In this document: positions 17,401 to 25,476 of the stretch, piece after piece
Numbering within the stretch: the first letter of the stretch is position 1
Layout: each line of letters starts with the position of its first letter
Assembly: GCA_022565695.1 (NCBI GenBank)
Contig: JAIUME010000002.1
Span: 1 to 64,000, forward strand
Reading direction: 5' to 3'
Origin: Alcanivorax sp.
GTDB lineage: Bacteria; Pseudomonadota; Gammaproteobacteria; Pseudomonadales; Alcanivoracaceae
Length of the DNA stretch: 64,000 nucleotides
Made by a program: the position numbers and the translations under genes
The notes under the pieces: model-generated
The model's database searches: none
Seen by the model: the letters and a program-made list of their open reading frames with translations, nothing else
Told to the model about the DNA's origin: nothing

Positions 17401-18489
17401 ATGTCTGATGTGCTTTCCCCAGTGAGTGCAATCAGGAGGCAGGGCCAGCGGGCCCTGCCTTTCTTCGTTGCTGTGGCCCTTGCTGCTGTGGCGCTCCTGA
17501 GTGTGCTGTTGACGACCGGTTGCAGCAAGCAGCCGATTCACAAGCTCAGCGGCCCGACCATGGGGACTGTCTGGCAGGTGCAGGTGGCTGGCGTACCGTC
17601 CGGTACCTCCCTGGAACAGTTGCAGTCTGATATCGAGGCATTGCTGGATATGGTCAATCGTCAGATGAGCACCTACATCGACGACTCCGATCTGTCCCGC
17701 TTCAACCAGGCCGAGGCGGGCACCTGGCAGCGTATCCCGCCGGACTTTGCCAAAGTAATGTCCTCATCCCTGCACCTCGCGGAAATCAGCGACGGCGCGT
17801 TTGATCCCACCATCGGGCCGCTGGTCAATCTCTGGGGCTTCGGCCCCGAGGGACGGCGACACAGGGCGCCGGATGCCGAGGCGATTGCCGAAGCGCGCCG
17901 CCGTGTCGGATGGCAGCGTCTTGAGACCCGTGACGATGGCCGTGAAATACGGCAGCCGGGCGAGCTTTACCTAGACCTCTCGGCGATTGCCAAAGGTTAT
18001 GCGGTGGATCGTCTGGGTGAGTACCTGGATGCCAGAGGCGTTGAAGCGTGGCTCGTGGATATCGGCGGTGATATGCGGGCACGGGGCGTCAAGCCTGACG
18101 GCAGTCGCTGGCGTATTGCGGTGGAACGGCCCAGTGCCGGCGCGCGGCAGATACACAGTGTCGTGGAGCCAGGCGACAAGGCCATGGCGACCTCGGGGGA
18201 TTACCGGAACTACTTTCGTGACGGCGGGCGTCAGTTTTCACATACCATCGATCCGCGCACGGCGGAGCCCGTGAGCCATGAGCTGGCCTCGGTGACCGTT
18301 ATCCATGACAATTGCATGGAGGCGGACGGCTATGCCACGCTGCTGACAGTACTGGGCCCCGAGGAGGGCCTGGCCTTTGCGACGGCCCATGATCTGGCCG
18401 TGCTGCTGATAGCGCGAGACCCGTCGCAAGAAGGCGAAGCCTTCAGCGAGTACATGACGGACGCATTCCGCCGATATCTGGTGCAATGA
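17401..18489 (+). CDS. apbE: FAD:protein FMN transferase, lipoprotein
   Basis: ApbE attaches FMN to threonine in the SGAT motifs of NqrB and NqrC outside the cytoplasmic membrane. The 362-residue product has a long signal sequence ending in the lipobox LTTGC (Cys 41), then KLSGPTMGTVWQVQV, the usual start of the mature enzyme. Family motifs DLSAIAKGYAVDRL and DIGGDMRARG are present, as is a C-terminal metal-site region (SHTIDPRTAEPVSHELAS). It starts 3 nt after nqrF. The first 20 codons contain a terminator-like hairpin (17438-17465), so a start downstream or attenuated expression is possible. Confidence 0.95.
   Translation: MSDVLSPVSAIRRQGQRALPFFVAVALAAVALLSVLLTTGCSKQPIHKLSGPTMGTVWQVQVAGVPSGTSLEQLQSDIEALLDMVNRQMSTYIDDSDLSRFNQAEAGTWQRIPPDFAKVMSSSLHLAEISDGAFDPTIGPLVNLWGFGPEGRRHRAPDAEAIAEARRRVGWQRLETRDDGREIRQPGELYLDLSAIAKGYAVDRLGEYLDARGVEAWLVDIGGDMRARGVKPDGSRWRIAVERPSAGARQIHSVVEPGDKAMATSGDYRNYFRDGGRQFSHTIDPRTAEPVSHELASVTVIHDNCMEADGYATLLTVLGPEEGLAFATAHDLAVLLIARDPSQEGEAFSEYMTDAFRRYLVQ
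17438..17465 (+). terminator. Terminator-like hairpin inside the 5' end of apbE
   Basis: A perfect 9-bp GC-rich stem (GGCAGGGCC, 17438-17446, with GGCCCTGCC, 17451-17459) is followed by TTTCTT. It lies within codons 13-22 of apbE and just after AGGAGG (17434-17439). It could attenuate transcription between nqrF and apbE-nqrM or simply be a coding coincidence. Confidence 0.45.
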
Positions 18490-18517
18490 CCTTCAGGATA
18501 GCCTACAGGAGCGCCCT

Positions 18518-18775
18518 ATGTTGACCACATTTCTTGCCGCCATTGTCGTCGTCGGCGTGCTGTTCGCCGGCATGGCGATCGGTGTCATCGTCTCGAACAA
18601 GCCGGTCAAGGGATCTTGTGGCGGCCTCAATGCGGTTGGTCTGCAGGGCTCCTGCGATATCTGCGGCCGTGATCCGGTGGAGTGCGACAATCCCGAGGTG
18701 CGTGACGAGGTAGCTCGTGCGCGAGCGGCTGATCTGTCCACCAACGCGCTGGAGTCCGGCAAACGCCCGTTCTGA
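18518..18775 (+). CDS. nqrM: Na+-NQR maturation protein NqrM
   Basis: An 85-residue protein with one N-terminal membrane helix (residues 2-25) and the conserved cysteine-rich segment GSCGGLNAVGL..GSCDICG..VEC. NqrM (DUF539) is required to assemble the pump, probably by delivering iron to the NqrD/E site. AGGAG stands before the ATG. With nqrA-F and apbE this gives every known component needed to make active NQR in one operon. Confidence 0.94.
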   Translation: MLTTFLAAIVVVGVLFAGMAIGVIVSNKPVKGSCGGLNAVGLQGSCDICGRDPVECDNPEVRDEVARARAADLSTNALESGKRPF

Positions 18776-18809
18776 TCTTGTGTGCGGCGTACAGGGAGTA
18801 AACGACTGA

Positions 18810-19979
18810 TTGGCCTTTGACATGTTACGCGCCCGCCCGCCGTTGCCCGAGCGGGCCGGCCTTATTCTCTCCGGGGGTGGCGCGAGAGCGGCTTATCAGG
18901 TTGGCGTGCTGACCGCGATTGCCGACCTGCTGCCCCGAGGCACCCGAAATCCCTTTCCCGTTATCTGCGGTACGTCTGCGGGTGCCATCAATGCGGCCGG
19001 GCTGGCTGCCAATGCCGGCAATTATCGCCTGGCGGTGCGTGGTCTGGAGCGGGTCTGGTCCAACCTGACCGCCGAGCAGGTGTACCGGACGGATCTGCTG
19101 GCGTTCGTCAAATCCCTGCTGCGCTGGGCCTTGCCGGCCTATCTGACGGGCAATACACCGGTTAACAGTGCCTTGCTGGACAGTCGTCCGCTGCGGCGTT
19201 TGCTGTCCCTGGTGATCAATTTCCAGCACATAGAGCGATCCCTGCAACGCGGGGATCTGCATGCGCTTTCGATTACGGCCTCGTCTTACGCCACCGGCGA
19301 GTCTGTGGCCTTCTTCCAGGCGTTGCCGGAGGTGCAGGAGTGGTCTCGCGCCCGGCGGCTCGGGCGGCGCGCCCATATCGGCCTGCCGCACCTGTTGGCC
19401 TCGTCGGCAATTCCGCTGCTGTTCCCGGCTCAGGCGGTTGATGGTGACTATTACGGGGACGGTGCTGTGCGTCAGCTGGCGCCGATCAGCCCGGCGCTGC
19501 ATCTGGGCGCCAGCAAGGTGCTTGTGATCGGGGTGTCCGGCAACATCAGCGCTCACCCGCAGCGCGTCCTGCACAACTATCCGTCCATGGCGCAGGTGCT
19601 GGGGCATGTGCTCAACAGTGTCTTCGTCGACACCCTGGAAGGCGATGTGGAGCGTCTGGAGCGGATCAATGGCACGCTGCACGCCATTCCACAGAGCGTG
19701 CGGGACAAGCAGGGTATTGGCCTGCGGGAAGTGGATGTCCTGAAGATCTACCCGTCACAGCCCATCGACCAGATTGCTGCCGAGCATATCGGTGAGCTGC
19801 CGCGCAGCTTGCGCTTCTTTCTGCGGGGTTCGGGTGGCACCAGCCCGGCCGGGGCCGCGGCGGTCAGTTACCTGCTGTTCGAGCCCGGATTCTGTCGCAC
19901 CCTGATGTCGCTGGGGTATCAGGATGCCATGCGCCGCGAGCAGGAAATCCGCGCCTTCCTGACACCCGGCGGCGCCTGA
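18810..19979 (+). CDS. Patatin-like phospholipase
   Basis: A 389-residue patatin-fold acyl hydrolase. It has the oxyanion motif SGGGARAAYQVG, the nucleophile elbow GTSAG, and the catalytic Asp in YYGDGAV, as expected for the Ser-Asp dyad. There is no signal peptide, so it probably acts in the cytosol or at the inner membrane on phospholipids or other acyl esters. The start is unsure: TTG 18810 is 11 nt from AGGGAG, while ATG 18822 is a better codon but lies 23 nt from it. The gene converges on a glycerophosphodiesterase gene with a 1-nt gap, and the two could take part in successive steps of phospholipid turnover (inference from context). Confidence 0.88.
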   Translation: MAFDMLRARPPLPERAGLILSGGGARAAYQVGVLTAIADLLPRGTRNPFPVICGTSAGAINAAGLAANAGNYRLAVRGLERVWSNLTAEQVYRTDLLAFVKSLLRWALPAYLTGNTPVNSALLDSRPLRRLLSLVINFQHIERSLQRGDLHALSITASSYATGESVAFFQALPEVQEWSRARRLGRRAHIGLPHLLASSAIPLLFPAQAVDGDYYGDGAVRQLAPISPALHLGASKVLVIGVSGNISAHPQRVLHNYPSMAQVLGHVLNSVFVDTLEGDVERLERINGTLHAIPQSVRDKQGIGLREVDVLKIYPSQPIDQIAAEHIGELPRSLRFFLRGSGGTSPAGAAAVSYLLFEPGFCRTLMSLGYQDAMRREQEIRAFLTPGGA

Positions 19980-19980
19980 T

Positions 19981-20751
19981 TCACGACGGGCCGCTCTGAC
20001 GGCGCCGTGCCATCGCATCAAAGTGGGCAATGAAGCTGGTCGGGTAGTCGGTGATGATGCTGTCTACCTCCAGCGCTGCCAGGCGCTCGGCTTCGCGCAA
20101 GTCATTCACTGTCCAGACTGACACCTTCAATCCGCGTTGACGCGCCCGCCGCATCAGATCCGGCGTGGCCAGGCTGTAGTGGGCGATGAGCCAGCGGCAG
20201 CCTAGTGAGGCCGTGCGTCGGGTGGGCTGGAGGTAGCGGTGCTCGCAGACGTAGCCCCGCATCACGTTTGGCGCCTGCATGCCCATCATGCGCAGGAAGC
20301 CGGTGTGGCTGGATGTCACCACGACCCGCTCATGCATGCGCCGGTCGACGATCAGCACCCGCAGGTTGTGGGCCAGGCGGCTCAGATAGCCCCGGTCGGA
20401 TTCGCCTTTCACTTCAAACTGGAAGCCGGTATCCGGCGGGCAGGCATCAATGACTTCTGCCAGGGTGGGAATGCCGATGGCGCTGTGCCAGCCGGGGGTG
20501 TTACGGCGGGCGTCCAGCAGACCCAGCTCGGCCTGGGTGAAGCCGCGCACCAGGCCGGTGGACCAGGTGGTGCGGTCTACCCGGTGGTCATGGACCACAA
20601 TCAGCTCACCATCGGCGGACATGCGCACATCCAGTTCGATGGCCTTGACGCCGGCGGCCACAGCGACCTGGAAGCTGGCGAGCGTGTTCTCGGGCGCCTC
20701 TCCCCGCGCGCCCCGGTGGCCAACGATGGCCGGGTAGGTGTGGTCTGACAT
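19981..20751 (-). CDS. Glycerophosphodiester phosphodiesterase
   Basis: A 256-residue cytoplasmic GDPD-family protein that should split glycerophosphodiesters into glycerol 3-phosphate and an alcohol. Key motifs are HRGARGEAPENT near the N terminus (catalytic His and Glu), ELDVRMSADGELIVVHD (metal ligands and second His) and the C-terminal VWTVND. There is no signal peptide, so it resembles cytosolic UgpQ more than periplasmic GlpQ. I set the start at the ATG at 20751 because AGGG lies 7 nt before it; an in-frame ATG four codons upstream (20763) has no good ribosome-binding site. Confidence 0.9.
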   Translation of the reverse strand: MSDHTYPAIVGHRGARGEAPENTLASFQVAVAAGVKAIELDVRMSADGELIVVHDHRVDRTTWSTGLVRGFTQAELGLLDARRNTPGWHSAIGIPTLAEVIDACPPDTGFQFEVKGESDRGYLSRLAHNLRVLIVDRRMHERVVVTSSHTGFLRMMGMQAPNVMRGYVCEHRYLQPTRRTASLGCRWLIAHYSLATPDLMRRARQRGLKVSVWTVNDLREAERLAALEVDSIITDYPTSFIAHFDAMARRRQSGPS

Positions 20752-20870
20752 AAGGCCCTGCATGCCAAAGTATTGTCAGGCGCTACTATGACGCTGGTAT
20801 GACCGGGCGGCAAGAGGGGCGGTGGCAGCGGTAGTAGGCGAGGCAGGGATGCAGTGGGCCGCGATGAACC

Positions 20871-20896
20871 AAAAAAAAGCCCGCCGGGGGGCGGGT
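20871..20896 (-). terminator. Rho-independent terminator, minus strand
   Basis: On the minus strand a 7-bp GC-rich stem (20890-20896 with 20879-20885, one G-T pair, loop GGGG region) runs into eight T residues. It is not adjacent to a protein gene: the LysR gene upstream already has its own terminator at 21062-21097. Confidence 0.75.
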
Positions 20897-21001
20897 CTGA
20901 TGCAATGTCTCATCAAATATCAGGAACTGGTACAGCGCTTTCCGGACATGCTGTTTGTCGTTGGCTGTAACACAGGCGCTAGAGTAGCCAATGCAGAATA
21001 C
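20871..21001 (-). ncRNA. Candidate small RNA, about 130 nt
   Basis: A minus-strand promoter-like sequence (GTGAAA, 18-nt spacer, TATATT) points to transcription from about 21001, and a strong orphan terminator ends at 20871. No convincing protein lies between; short frames on both strands run through the terminator or lack a ribosome-binding site. The segment is more AT-rich than its neighbours. This is a prediction from promoter and terminator only; I do not recognise an RNA family. Confidence 0.35.
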
Positions 21002-21007
21002 ATTGAA

Positions 21008-21037
21008 AATATAAGTAAAAGAAAAGCTGCCTTTCAC
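21008..21037 (-). promoter_or_regulatory. Candidate promoter of the orphan small transcript
   Basis: Read on the minus strand: -35 GTGAAA (21037-21032), 18-nt spacer, -10 TATATT (21013-21008). Confidence 0.35.
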
Positions 21038-21061
21038 ATGCGCGTAAAAATCACAGCACCA

Positions 21062-21097
21062 ATAAAAAGCCCGTGATAGCAAAGTGCCATCACGGGC
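21062..21097 (-). terminator. Rho-independent terminator of the LysR gene
   Basis: A perfect 9-bp stem (GCCCGTGAT on one side, ATCACGGGC on the other; 21069-21077 with 21089-21097) is followed on the minus strand by TTTTTATT. It lies 47 nt beyond the LysR-type gene stop codon. Confidence 0.85.
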
Positions 21098-21143
21098 ATG
21101 AGATGTGGATCAGAACAGGTGCGACAGTTCTGTCGCCATCAGA

Positions 21144-22076
21144 TCAGTCGTCGTCAGGTGTTCCCGGTGCCACAGACGTGGCCGCAATGCGGTCAGTGTA
21201 TCGCTCCAGGAATTCGACGAATTGCTTTGTTTTGGCGGGCAGGTGTTTGCGGCTGGCATACACAATATAGAAATCCAGATTCGGCACCGTGTAACCCTCA
21301 AGCAGTGTTACCAAAGTACCCGCCTTGATTTCTTCCTGAATATCCCACTCGCTTTTCAGTGCAATGCCCAGTCCATCAAGGAGCCAATCCCGCAGCGTTT
21401 CGCTGCTGTCGGTGACCAGGTTTCCCGAAACACGCACCATTTCCCGGTGATTGGGTCCATTTACGGGCCACAGGTCGCGATACGAACCGTAGCAATCCAG
21501 TACCAGGCAGCGGTGACGCTTGAGGTCGCCCGGGCTCCGCAGGGGAGGTGCTTTGGCGAGGTATTTGGGTGACGCGCAGATATAGCAGCGATTACGCAAT
21601 AATCGTTTGGCGATCAGTGTCGAGTCTGCCGGCTGGCCCACGGTAATGGCGATGTCATAGCCATCCCGAATAAGGTCGATATGCTTGTCTGCAAGGTGCA
21701 GCTGCACCGCCAGATCCGGATTTTCCACGGTAAATTCAGCCACCAGTGGTGCAATACGACTGCGGCCCAGCCCTGACGTGGAGATAAGTCGCAACACGCC
21801 TTTGGCATTGTCACCAGACTTGGCGGCCAGTGACAGGCTGTCATCCAGATCATCGAGGATGACGACCAGACGATGGTAAAGCTCCTTGCCTTCTTCGGTG
21901 AGGCTCATGGCGCGGGAGCTACGGTTGAGCACACGGATACCCAGTTCTTCTTCCAGACGAGTCATGCGTTTGCTGATGGATGCGGTGGAGAGGCCCAGAC
22001 GGCGCCCGGCCTCAGTGATTGTGCCTGCGCGGACAACCAGTACAAATGTGGTGAGGTCAGCTATAGATAAGTTCAT
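21144..22076 (-). CDS. LysR-type transcriptional regulator
   Basis: A 310-residue LysR-family regulator. The N-terminal winged helix-turn-helix (residues 1-60, TEAGRRLGLSTASISKRMTR) binds DNA, and the rest is a periplasmic-binding-protein-like effector domain of the CrgA-like subgroup. It has its own terminator, no divergent partner, and follows the aguAB operon only after a 372-bp spacer, so its target cannot be read from context; aguAB is one possibility. The start is taken as the ATG at 22076; another in-frame ATG at 22085 lies too close to AAGGG. Confidence 0.9.
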   Translation of the reverse strand: MNLSIADLTTFVLVVRAGTITEAGRRLGLSTASISKRMTRLEEELGIRVLNRSSRAMSLTEEGKELYHRLVVILDDLDDSLSLAAKSGDNAKGVLRLISTSGLGRSRIAPLVAEFTVENPDLAVQLHLADKHIDLIRDGYDIAITVGQPADSTLIAKRLLRNRCYICASPKYLAKAPPLRSPGDLKRHRCLVLDCYGSYRDLWPVNGPNHREMVRVSGNLVTDSSETLRDWLLDGLGIALKSEWDIQEEIKAGTLVTLLEGYTVPNLDFYIVYASRKHLPAKTKQFVEFLERYTDRIAATSVAPGTPDDD

Positions 22077-22374
22077 CGCAACCATGCCCTTTTTGAAAAG
22101 CAGCTTTTACTCAGTTTCTGTTTCCGCTGCTATAGCGAGTGATTAGGCTTACGCCTGAATCGCGCTATGGGTCGTTCTGGTCGTCCTGAAACGTTGGCCC
22201 TGAAACAATACTGGTTGGCGTCAGTATGAGGCGGTTCAGTTTCCGTGGGATCAATGAGCCTTGCCCGGCATCACATCATCTGGTCTCTGGGATAGTAACG
22301 TTGTGTTATGGAGAAAAGCAAAAAAAATCAGAAATTCGAGGTAGTGTTCGATAGATAATTTTCGATTTTTTTCG

Positions 22375-22405
22375 AAGAAAGCGCATTGCCATGATGGCAA
22401 TGCGC
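22375..22405 (-). terminator. Likely terminator of aguAB
   Basis: A nearly perfect palindrome (GCGCATTGCCAT, one central base, ATGGCAATGCGC; 22381-22405) is followed on the minus strand by TTTCTT. It lies 45 nt after the aguB stop. The T-tract is short. Confidence 0.6.
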
Positions 22406-22419
22406 CAGCGGTCAGCTGC

Positions 22420-22443
22420 CTGTAGATCGGTCTGTAGATCGGT
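22420..22443 (-). repeat. 12-bp tandem repeat after the aguB stop
   Basis: CTGTAGATCGGT occurs twice in direct tandem (22420-22431, 22432-22443) with the start of a third copy (CTGTAG), between the aguB stop codon and its terminator. Probably slippage-derived. Confidence 0.75.
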
Positions 22444-22449
22444 CTGTAG

Positions 22450-23349
22450 TCAGTCCCGGTATCGGCGAGTGATATCGCCATAGGCATCAATGCGTCTGTC
22501 GCGCAGGTAGGGCCACATGCGTCGTACCGCTTCACTGCGCTGCATGTCGACGTCGGCGATCAATACCTGTTGGGTGTCGGCATCCGCCTGCGCCAGGAAT
22601 TCGCCCTGCGGGCCGGCAATGAAGCTGTTGCCCCAGAACTGGATGCCGTCGCCGTCGTTGGCCTGCGGCGCGGCTTCGAACCCGGTGCGGTTGGCCACCA
22701 GTACAGGCAGGCCATTGGCCACGGCATGGGCACGCTGGATTGTGATCCAGGCATCCAGCTGACGGGATTTCTCGTCGTCAGGGTCTGTGGGGGCCCAGCC
22801 GATAGCGGTGGGGTAGAGCAGCAACTCGGCCCCGGCCAGCGCCATCAGGCGCGCGGCTTCCGGATACCACTGATCCCAGCACACCAGGATGCCGAGGCGC
22901 CCGACGGAGGTATCGATTGGGGTAAAGCCGCTGGCGCCGCTATTGAAGGTAGCGTCACCGGGCGTGAAATAGAATTTCTCATAGAAGCCGGGATCGTCGG
23001 GAATGTGCATCTTGCGATAGATGCCAGCCAGACTGCCGTCGCGCTCAAGCACCACGGCGGTATTGTGGTAAAGGCCAGTGGCCCGTTTTTCGAACAGGCT
23101 GCCAACCAGGACGATATTCAGCTCTCGGGCGAGCTTGCCGAGGCGCTCGCTGCTGGGGCCGGGAATGGTTTCGGCAAGATCAAACTGATCGGTGGCCTCG
23201 GTCTGGCAAAAGTAGAGGCTGCAGTGGAGCTCCTGCAGCATCACCAGTTCGGCACCGGCTGCGGCGGCCTCGCGCACCAGCGCCTCGGAGTGGGCGAGGT
23301 TGGCCTGGATATCATCCGTGTTGGCTTGCTGAATGACGGCGACGCGCAT
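22450..23349 (-). CDS. aguB: N-carbamoylputrescine amidase
   Basis: A 299-residue nitrilase-superfamily enzyme that converts N-carbamoylputrescine to putrescine, CO2 and ammonia. The catalytic triad regions are visible: Glu in LVMLQELHCS, Lys in IYRKMHIPDDPGFYEK and Cys in GILVCWDQWYPE. The start codon ATG (23349) overlaps the aguA stop codon by one base (TAATG), so the two are translationally coupled; a longer frame extends back into aguA. Together with AguA it makes putrescine from agmatine. Confidence 0.95.
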   Translation of the reverse strand: MRVAVIQQANTDDIQANLAHSEALVREAAAAGAELVMLQELHCSLYFCQTEATDQFDLAETIPGPSSERLGKLARELNIVLVGSLFEKRATGLYHNTAVVLERDGSLAGIYRKMHIPDDPGFYEKFYFTPGDATFNSGASGFTPIDTSVGRLGILVCWDQWYPEAARLMALAGAELLLYPTAIGWAPTDPDDEKSRQLDAWITIQRAHAVANGLPVLVANRTGFEAAPQANDGDGIQFWGNSFIAGPQGEFLAQADADTQQVLIADVDMQRSEAVRRMWPYLRDRRIDAYGDITRRYRD

Positions 23350-24395
23350 TATCGGGCTCCCTGGTCGGTGGTGAAAGGCTGTCTGGCAGCAAAGATACCA
23401 TCCGGCAGCTGCATGGTAACGCAGTGCAGACTGCCATGCTGGATGATCAGGCTGCGACAATCGATGCCGATGACCTCATGCTCGGGAAAGGCCCCACGCA
23501 GCCGTTCCAGGGCCAGTGCGTCGGTGCTGCTGGCGTAGGTCGGTACCAGTACGGCCCCGTTGATGATCAGGAAGTTGGCATAGGTGGCGGGCAGCCTGTG
23601 GCCGTGTTTGTCGTGCTGCGCGGGCGCCATGGGCAACGGCACCAGATCAATGCCATGGGCCTGTGATATCGCCTGCAGCTCCGCCTGCATGCCTTGCAGC
23701 GCGGCGAAATGGCTGTCATCCGGATCATCGCACTGCACATAGGCGATGGTCTGTGGCCCGCAGAAGCGCGCCAGGGTATCCACATGGGCGTCGGTATCAT
23801 CGCCTTCGAGGTGTCCCTGGGTCAGCCACAGGAATTCATGGACGCCCAGTCGCTCGGCCAGATGCGCTTCAATCTCGGCCTGCGTCATGCTCGGGTTGCG
23901 GTTCTGATTCAGCAGGCAGTGGCTTGTCGTCAGCAGTCGCCCGGCGCCGTCGGTGTCGATGGAGCCGCCTTCCAGCACCAGCGTGTCGGTGATCAGGGGC
24001 ACCGCCCAGTCGATCCCGGCGGACACCGCGTTGTCATCGGCGGCGGGGAATTTGCCACCCCAGCCGTTGAAGCTGAAATCCAGCAACTGGAGCTGGCCGT
24101 TATCGGTAATCGCGATGGGCCCGAAATCCCGTGCCCAGGTGTCGTTATAGGGCAGGGGATGCAGATGCAGGCGATCGGTGCGGGCGCCGATGGCCTCCAG
24201 CTGTTGGCGGATGTGCGCGCCATGATCGGCGTCACGGCACAGTACCAGCAGGTGTTCGCGGGCCAGTACGGCTTCCGCGATGCTGCGATATGTCGCCTCG
24301 GCGTCATCAAGAATATGGGCCCAATCGGTACCGGCATGGGGCCAGGCCAGCAGAACACCCCATTGCGGGTGCCACTCGGGAAGCAGATGAGACAT
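23349..24395 (-). CDS. aguA: Agmatine deiminase
   Basis: A 348-residue member of the peptidyl-arginine/agmatine deiminase family, hydrolysing agmatine to N-carbamoylputrescine and ammonia. Family motifs include NDTWARDFGP, DFSFNGWGGKF, LEGGSIDTDG, GHLEGDDTDAHVD with the catalytic His, and a C-terminal catalytic Cys in GSLHCVTMQLP. It is the first gene of the aguA-aguB operon. No arginine decarboxylase lies in the window, so the agmatine source is elsewhere or external. Confidence 0.95.
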   Translation of the reverse strand: MSHLLPEWHPQWGVLLAWPHAGTDWAHILDDAEATYRSIAEAVLAREHLLVLCRDADHGAHIRQQLEAIGARTDRLHLHPLPYNDTWARDFGPIAITDNGQLQLLDFSFNGWGGKFPAADDNAVSAGIDWAVPLITDTLVLEGGSIDTDGAGRLLTTSHCLLNQNRNPSMTQAEIEAHLAERLGVHEFLWLTQGHLEGDDTDAHVDTLARFCGPQTIAYVQCDDPDDSHFAALQGMQAELQAISQAHGIDLVPLPMAPAQHDKHGHRLPATYANFLIINGAVLVPTYASSTDALALERLRGAFPEHEVIGIDCRSLIIQHGSLHCVTMQLPDGIFAARQPFTTDQGAR

Positions 24396-24477
24396 AACGA
24401 CCTCGGATGTTTCAGACGACGACCTGATGTGGTCGCAGATGTGAGGGCGTCAGGATAAATGAAGTCGAGGGTTTGTG

Positions 24478-24518
24478 ATATTCCCCCTGACCGTCCGATG
24501 GACCGGCAGGGGGGATAT
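24478..24518. other. Strong hairpin downstream of the 263-residue protein gene
   Basis: ATATTCCCCCTG (24478-24489) pairs with CAGGGGGGATAT (24507-24518), with a further inner stem. There is no T-run on either strand, so it is a hairpin of unknown role rather than a clear intrinsic terminator; it lies just after the stop codon at 24535. Confidence 0.6.
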
Positions 24519-24534
24519 CAGCAGGTGTGGCGAT

Positions 24535-25326
24535 TTACCACTGCATGAAGAAGCCGCCGCCGTCGCTGTCGGCTTCTGCGGGCTCGGCAGGCGCTGCTTC
24601 TTGCGGCTTTTCCGCTTCAGGCTCGGGCGCGGCCGGCTGCTCGGGTGAGGAAGCCGGTGCGGCATCCTGCGGTGCAGCTTTCGCCGCGCCTGTTGCCGGG
24701 GCCTCGTCGAGTACGATGCGCCCTGTGGTCGGATCAAAGCGGAAGCGCGGCTCGTCTTCATCTTTTGCGGGCGTTGCTGCCGGGGCTTCAGGCTCGGGCT
24801 GGCTGGCTGGCTCTGATGCAGTGTCCTGCGCGGCCTCGGAGGGTTGCGCTGCAGGCTGCTCAGGGGCAGGTGCCTGGGATGGCTCTTGCGCCGGCTCTTG
24901 AGTCAGGGGCTGGCCGTCAGTATCCAGCTCGACCATTCGGCCGCTGGCAGGGTCGAAGTGGAACCTGGGGCGCTTGTCCGGGGTCCCAGCTTCACCAGCG
25001 CGGTCGATCTCCTCGATGGGGGGCAACTCGGAGACAGTGGTGCTCCCTGACACGACGGCCGGAGCAGGCTTCGGTGCGTGATGGGAGACAGCATGAAGGG
25101 TGTAATCACCTTCAAAGTACACTGTGAAGTCGCCGTACACCCAACGGCTGATGGGTGGCTGCCCAACGGCCGGGCGCGTCTGCTCCGGGCGGCCAAAATT
25201 CCGCTCGACCTGTGTCTTGGTCATGCCGCGCTCAGGCATGTTCATGGCTGCGGCGCTCACCCATGGCAGCGCGCAAACAAGGCCGACCAGTACCGTACTG
25301 ACTGCAGTACTTATTCTTATCTGCAT
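24535..25326 (-). CDS. Exported protein with a duplicated RFxFDPxxGR motif
   Basis: I cannot name this 263-residue protein. It has a signal peptide (cleavage probably after residue 26, VSAAA), then a region at 30-80 (MTKTQVERNFGRPE ... YFEGDYTLHAV) that resembles the small SmpA/OmlA-like fold found in outer-membrane-associated proteins. The rest is Pro/Ala/Glu-rich and probably disordered. Two near-identical 15-residue units stand out: RFHFDPASGRMVELD (121-135) and RFRFDPTTGRIVLDE (194-208). No lipobox is seen. It is monocistronic between aguA and the divergent lolC. A periplasmic role is inferred from the signal peptide. Confidence 0.7.
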   Translation of the reverse strand: MQIRISTAVSTVLVGLVCALPWVSAAAMNMPERGMTKTQVERNFGRPEQTRPAVGQPPISRWVYGDFTVYFEGDYTLHAVSHHAPKPAPAVVSGSTTVSELPPIEEIDRAGEAGTPDKRPRFHFDPASGRMVELDTDGQPLTQEPAQEPSQAPAPEQPAAQPSEAAQDTASEPASQPEPEAPAATPAKDEDEPRFRFDPTTGRIVLDEAPATGAAKAAPQDAAPASSPEQPAAPEPEAEKPQEAAPAEPAEADSDGGGFFMQW

Positions 25327-25476
25327 CCCGGTTCCCCCGTCGGATGTGTAAAGTCTTGTGATATTAGAAAGTTAGATAGCGTTATTCAACCATTTTGGCG
25401 AAACAGTGCGCGGGACGCCGTTCACAAAGCCGGAATCTATTATTCCACTGGCCCCACCCACGGGAATGATGCTTAA

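Larger units (their letters stand above)
22077..22449. other. AT-rich intergenic spacer between LysR and aguB
   Basis: There is no credible gene in these 373 bases. The part nearest aguB (about 22300-22380) is markedly AT-rich with A and T runs, unlike the rest of the window. It holds the aguB terminator hairpin (22375-22405) and presumably the LysR promoter. I saw no tRNA or riboswitch. Confidence 0.6.

Noticed and set aside
20786-21082. Short frames on both strands in the 20.8-21.1 kb spacer
   Set aside because: They run through a strong intrinsic terminator, have no ribosome-binding site, and have no family resemblance; a small RNA explains the signals better.
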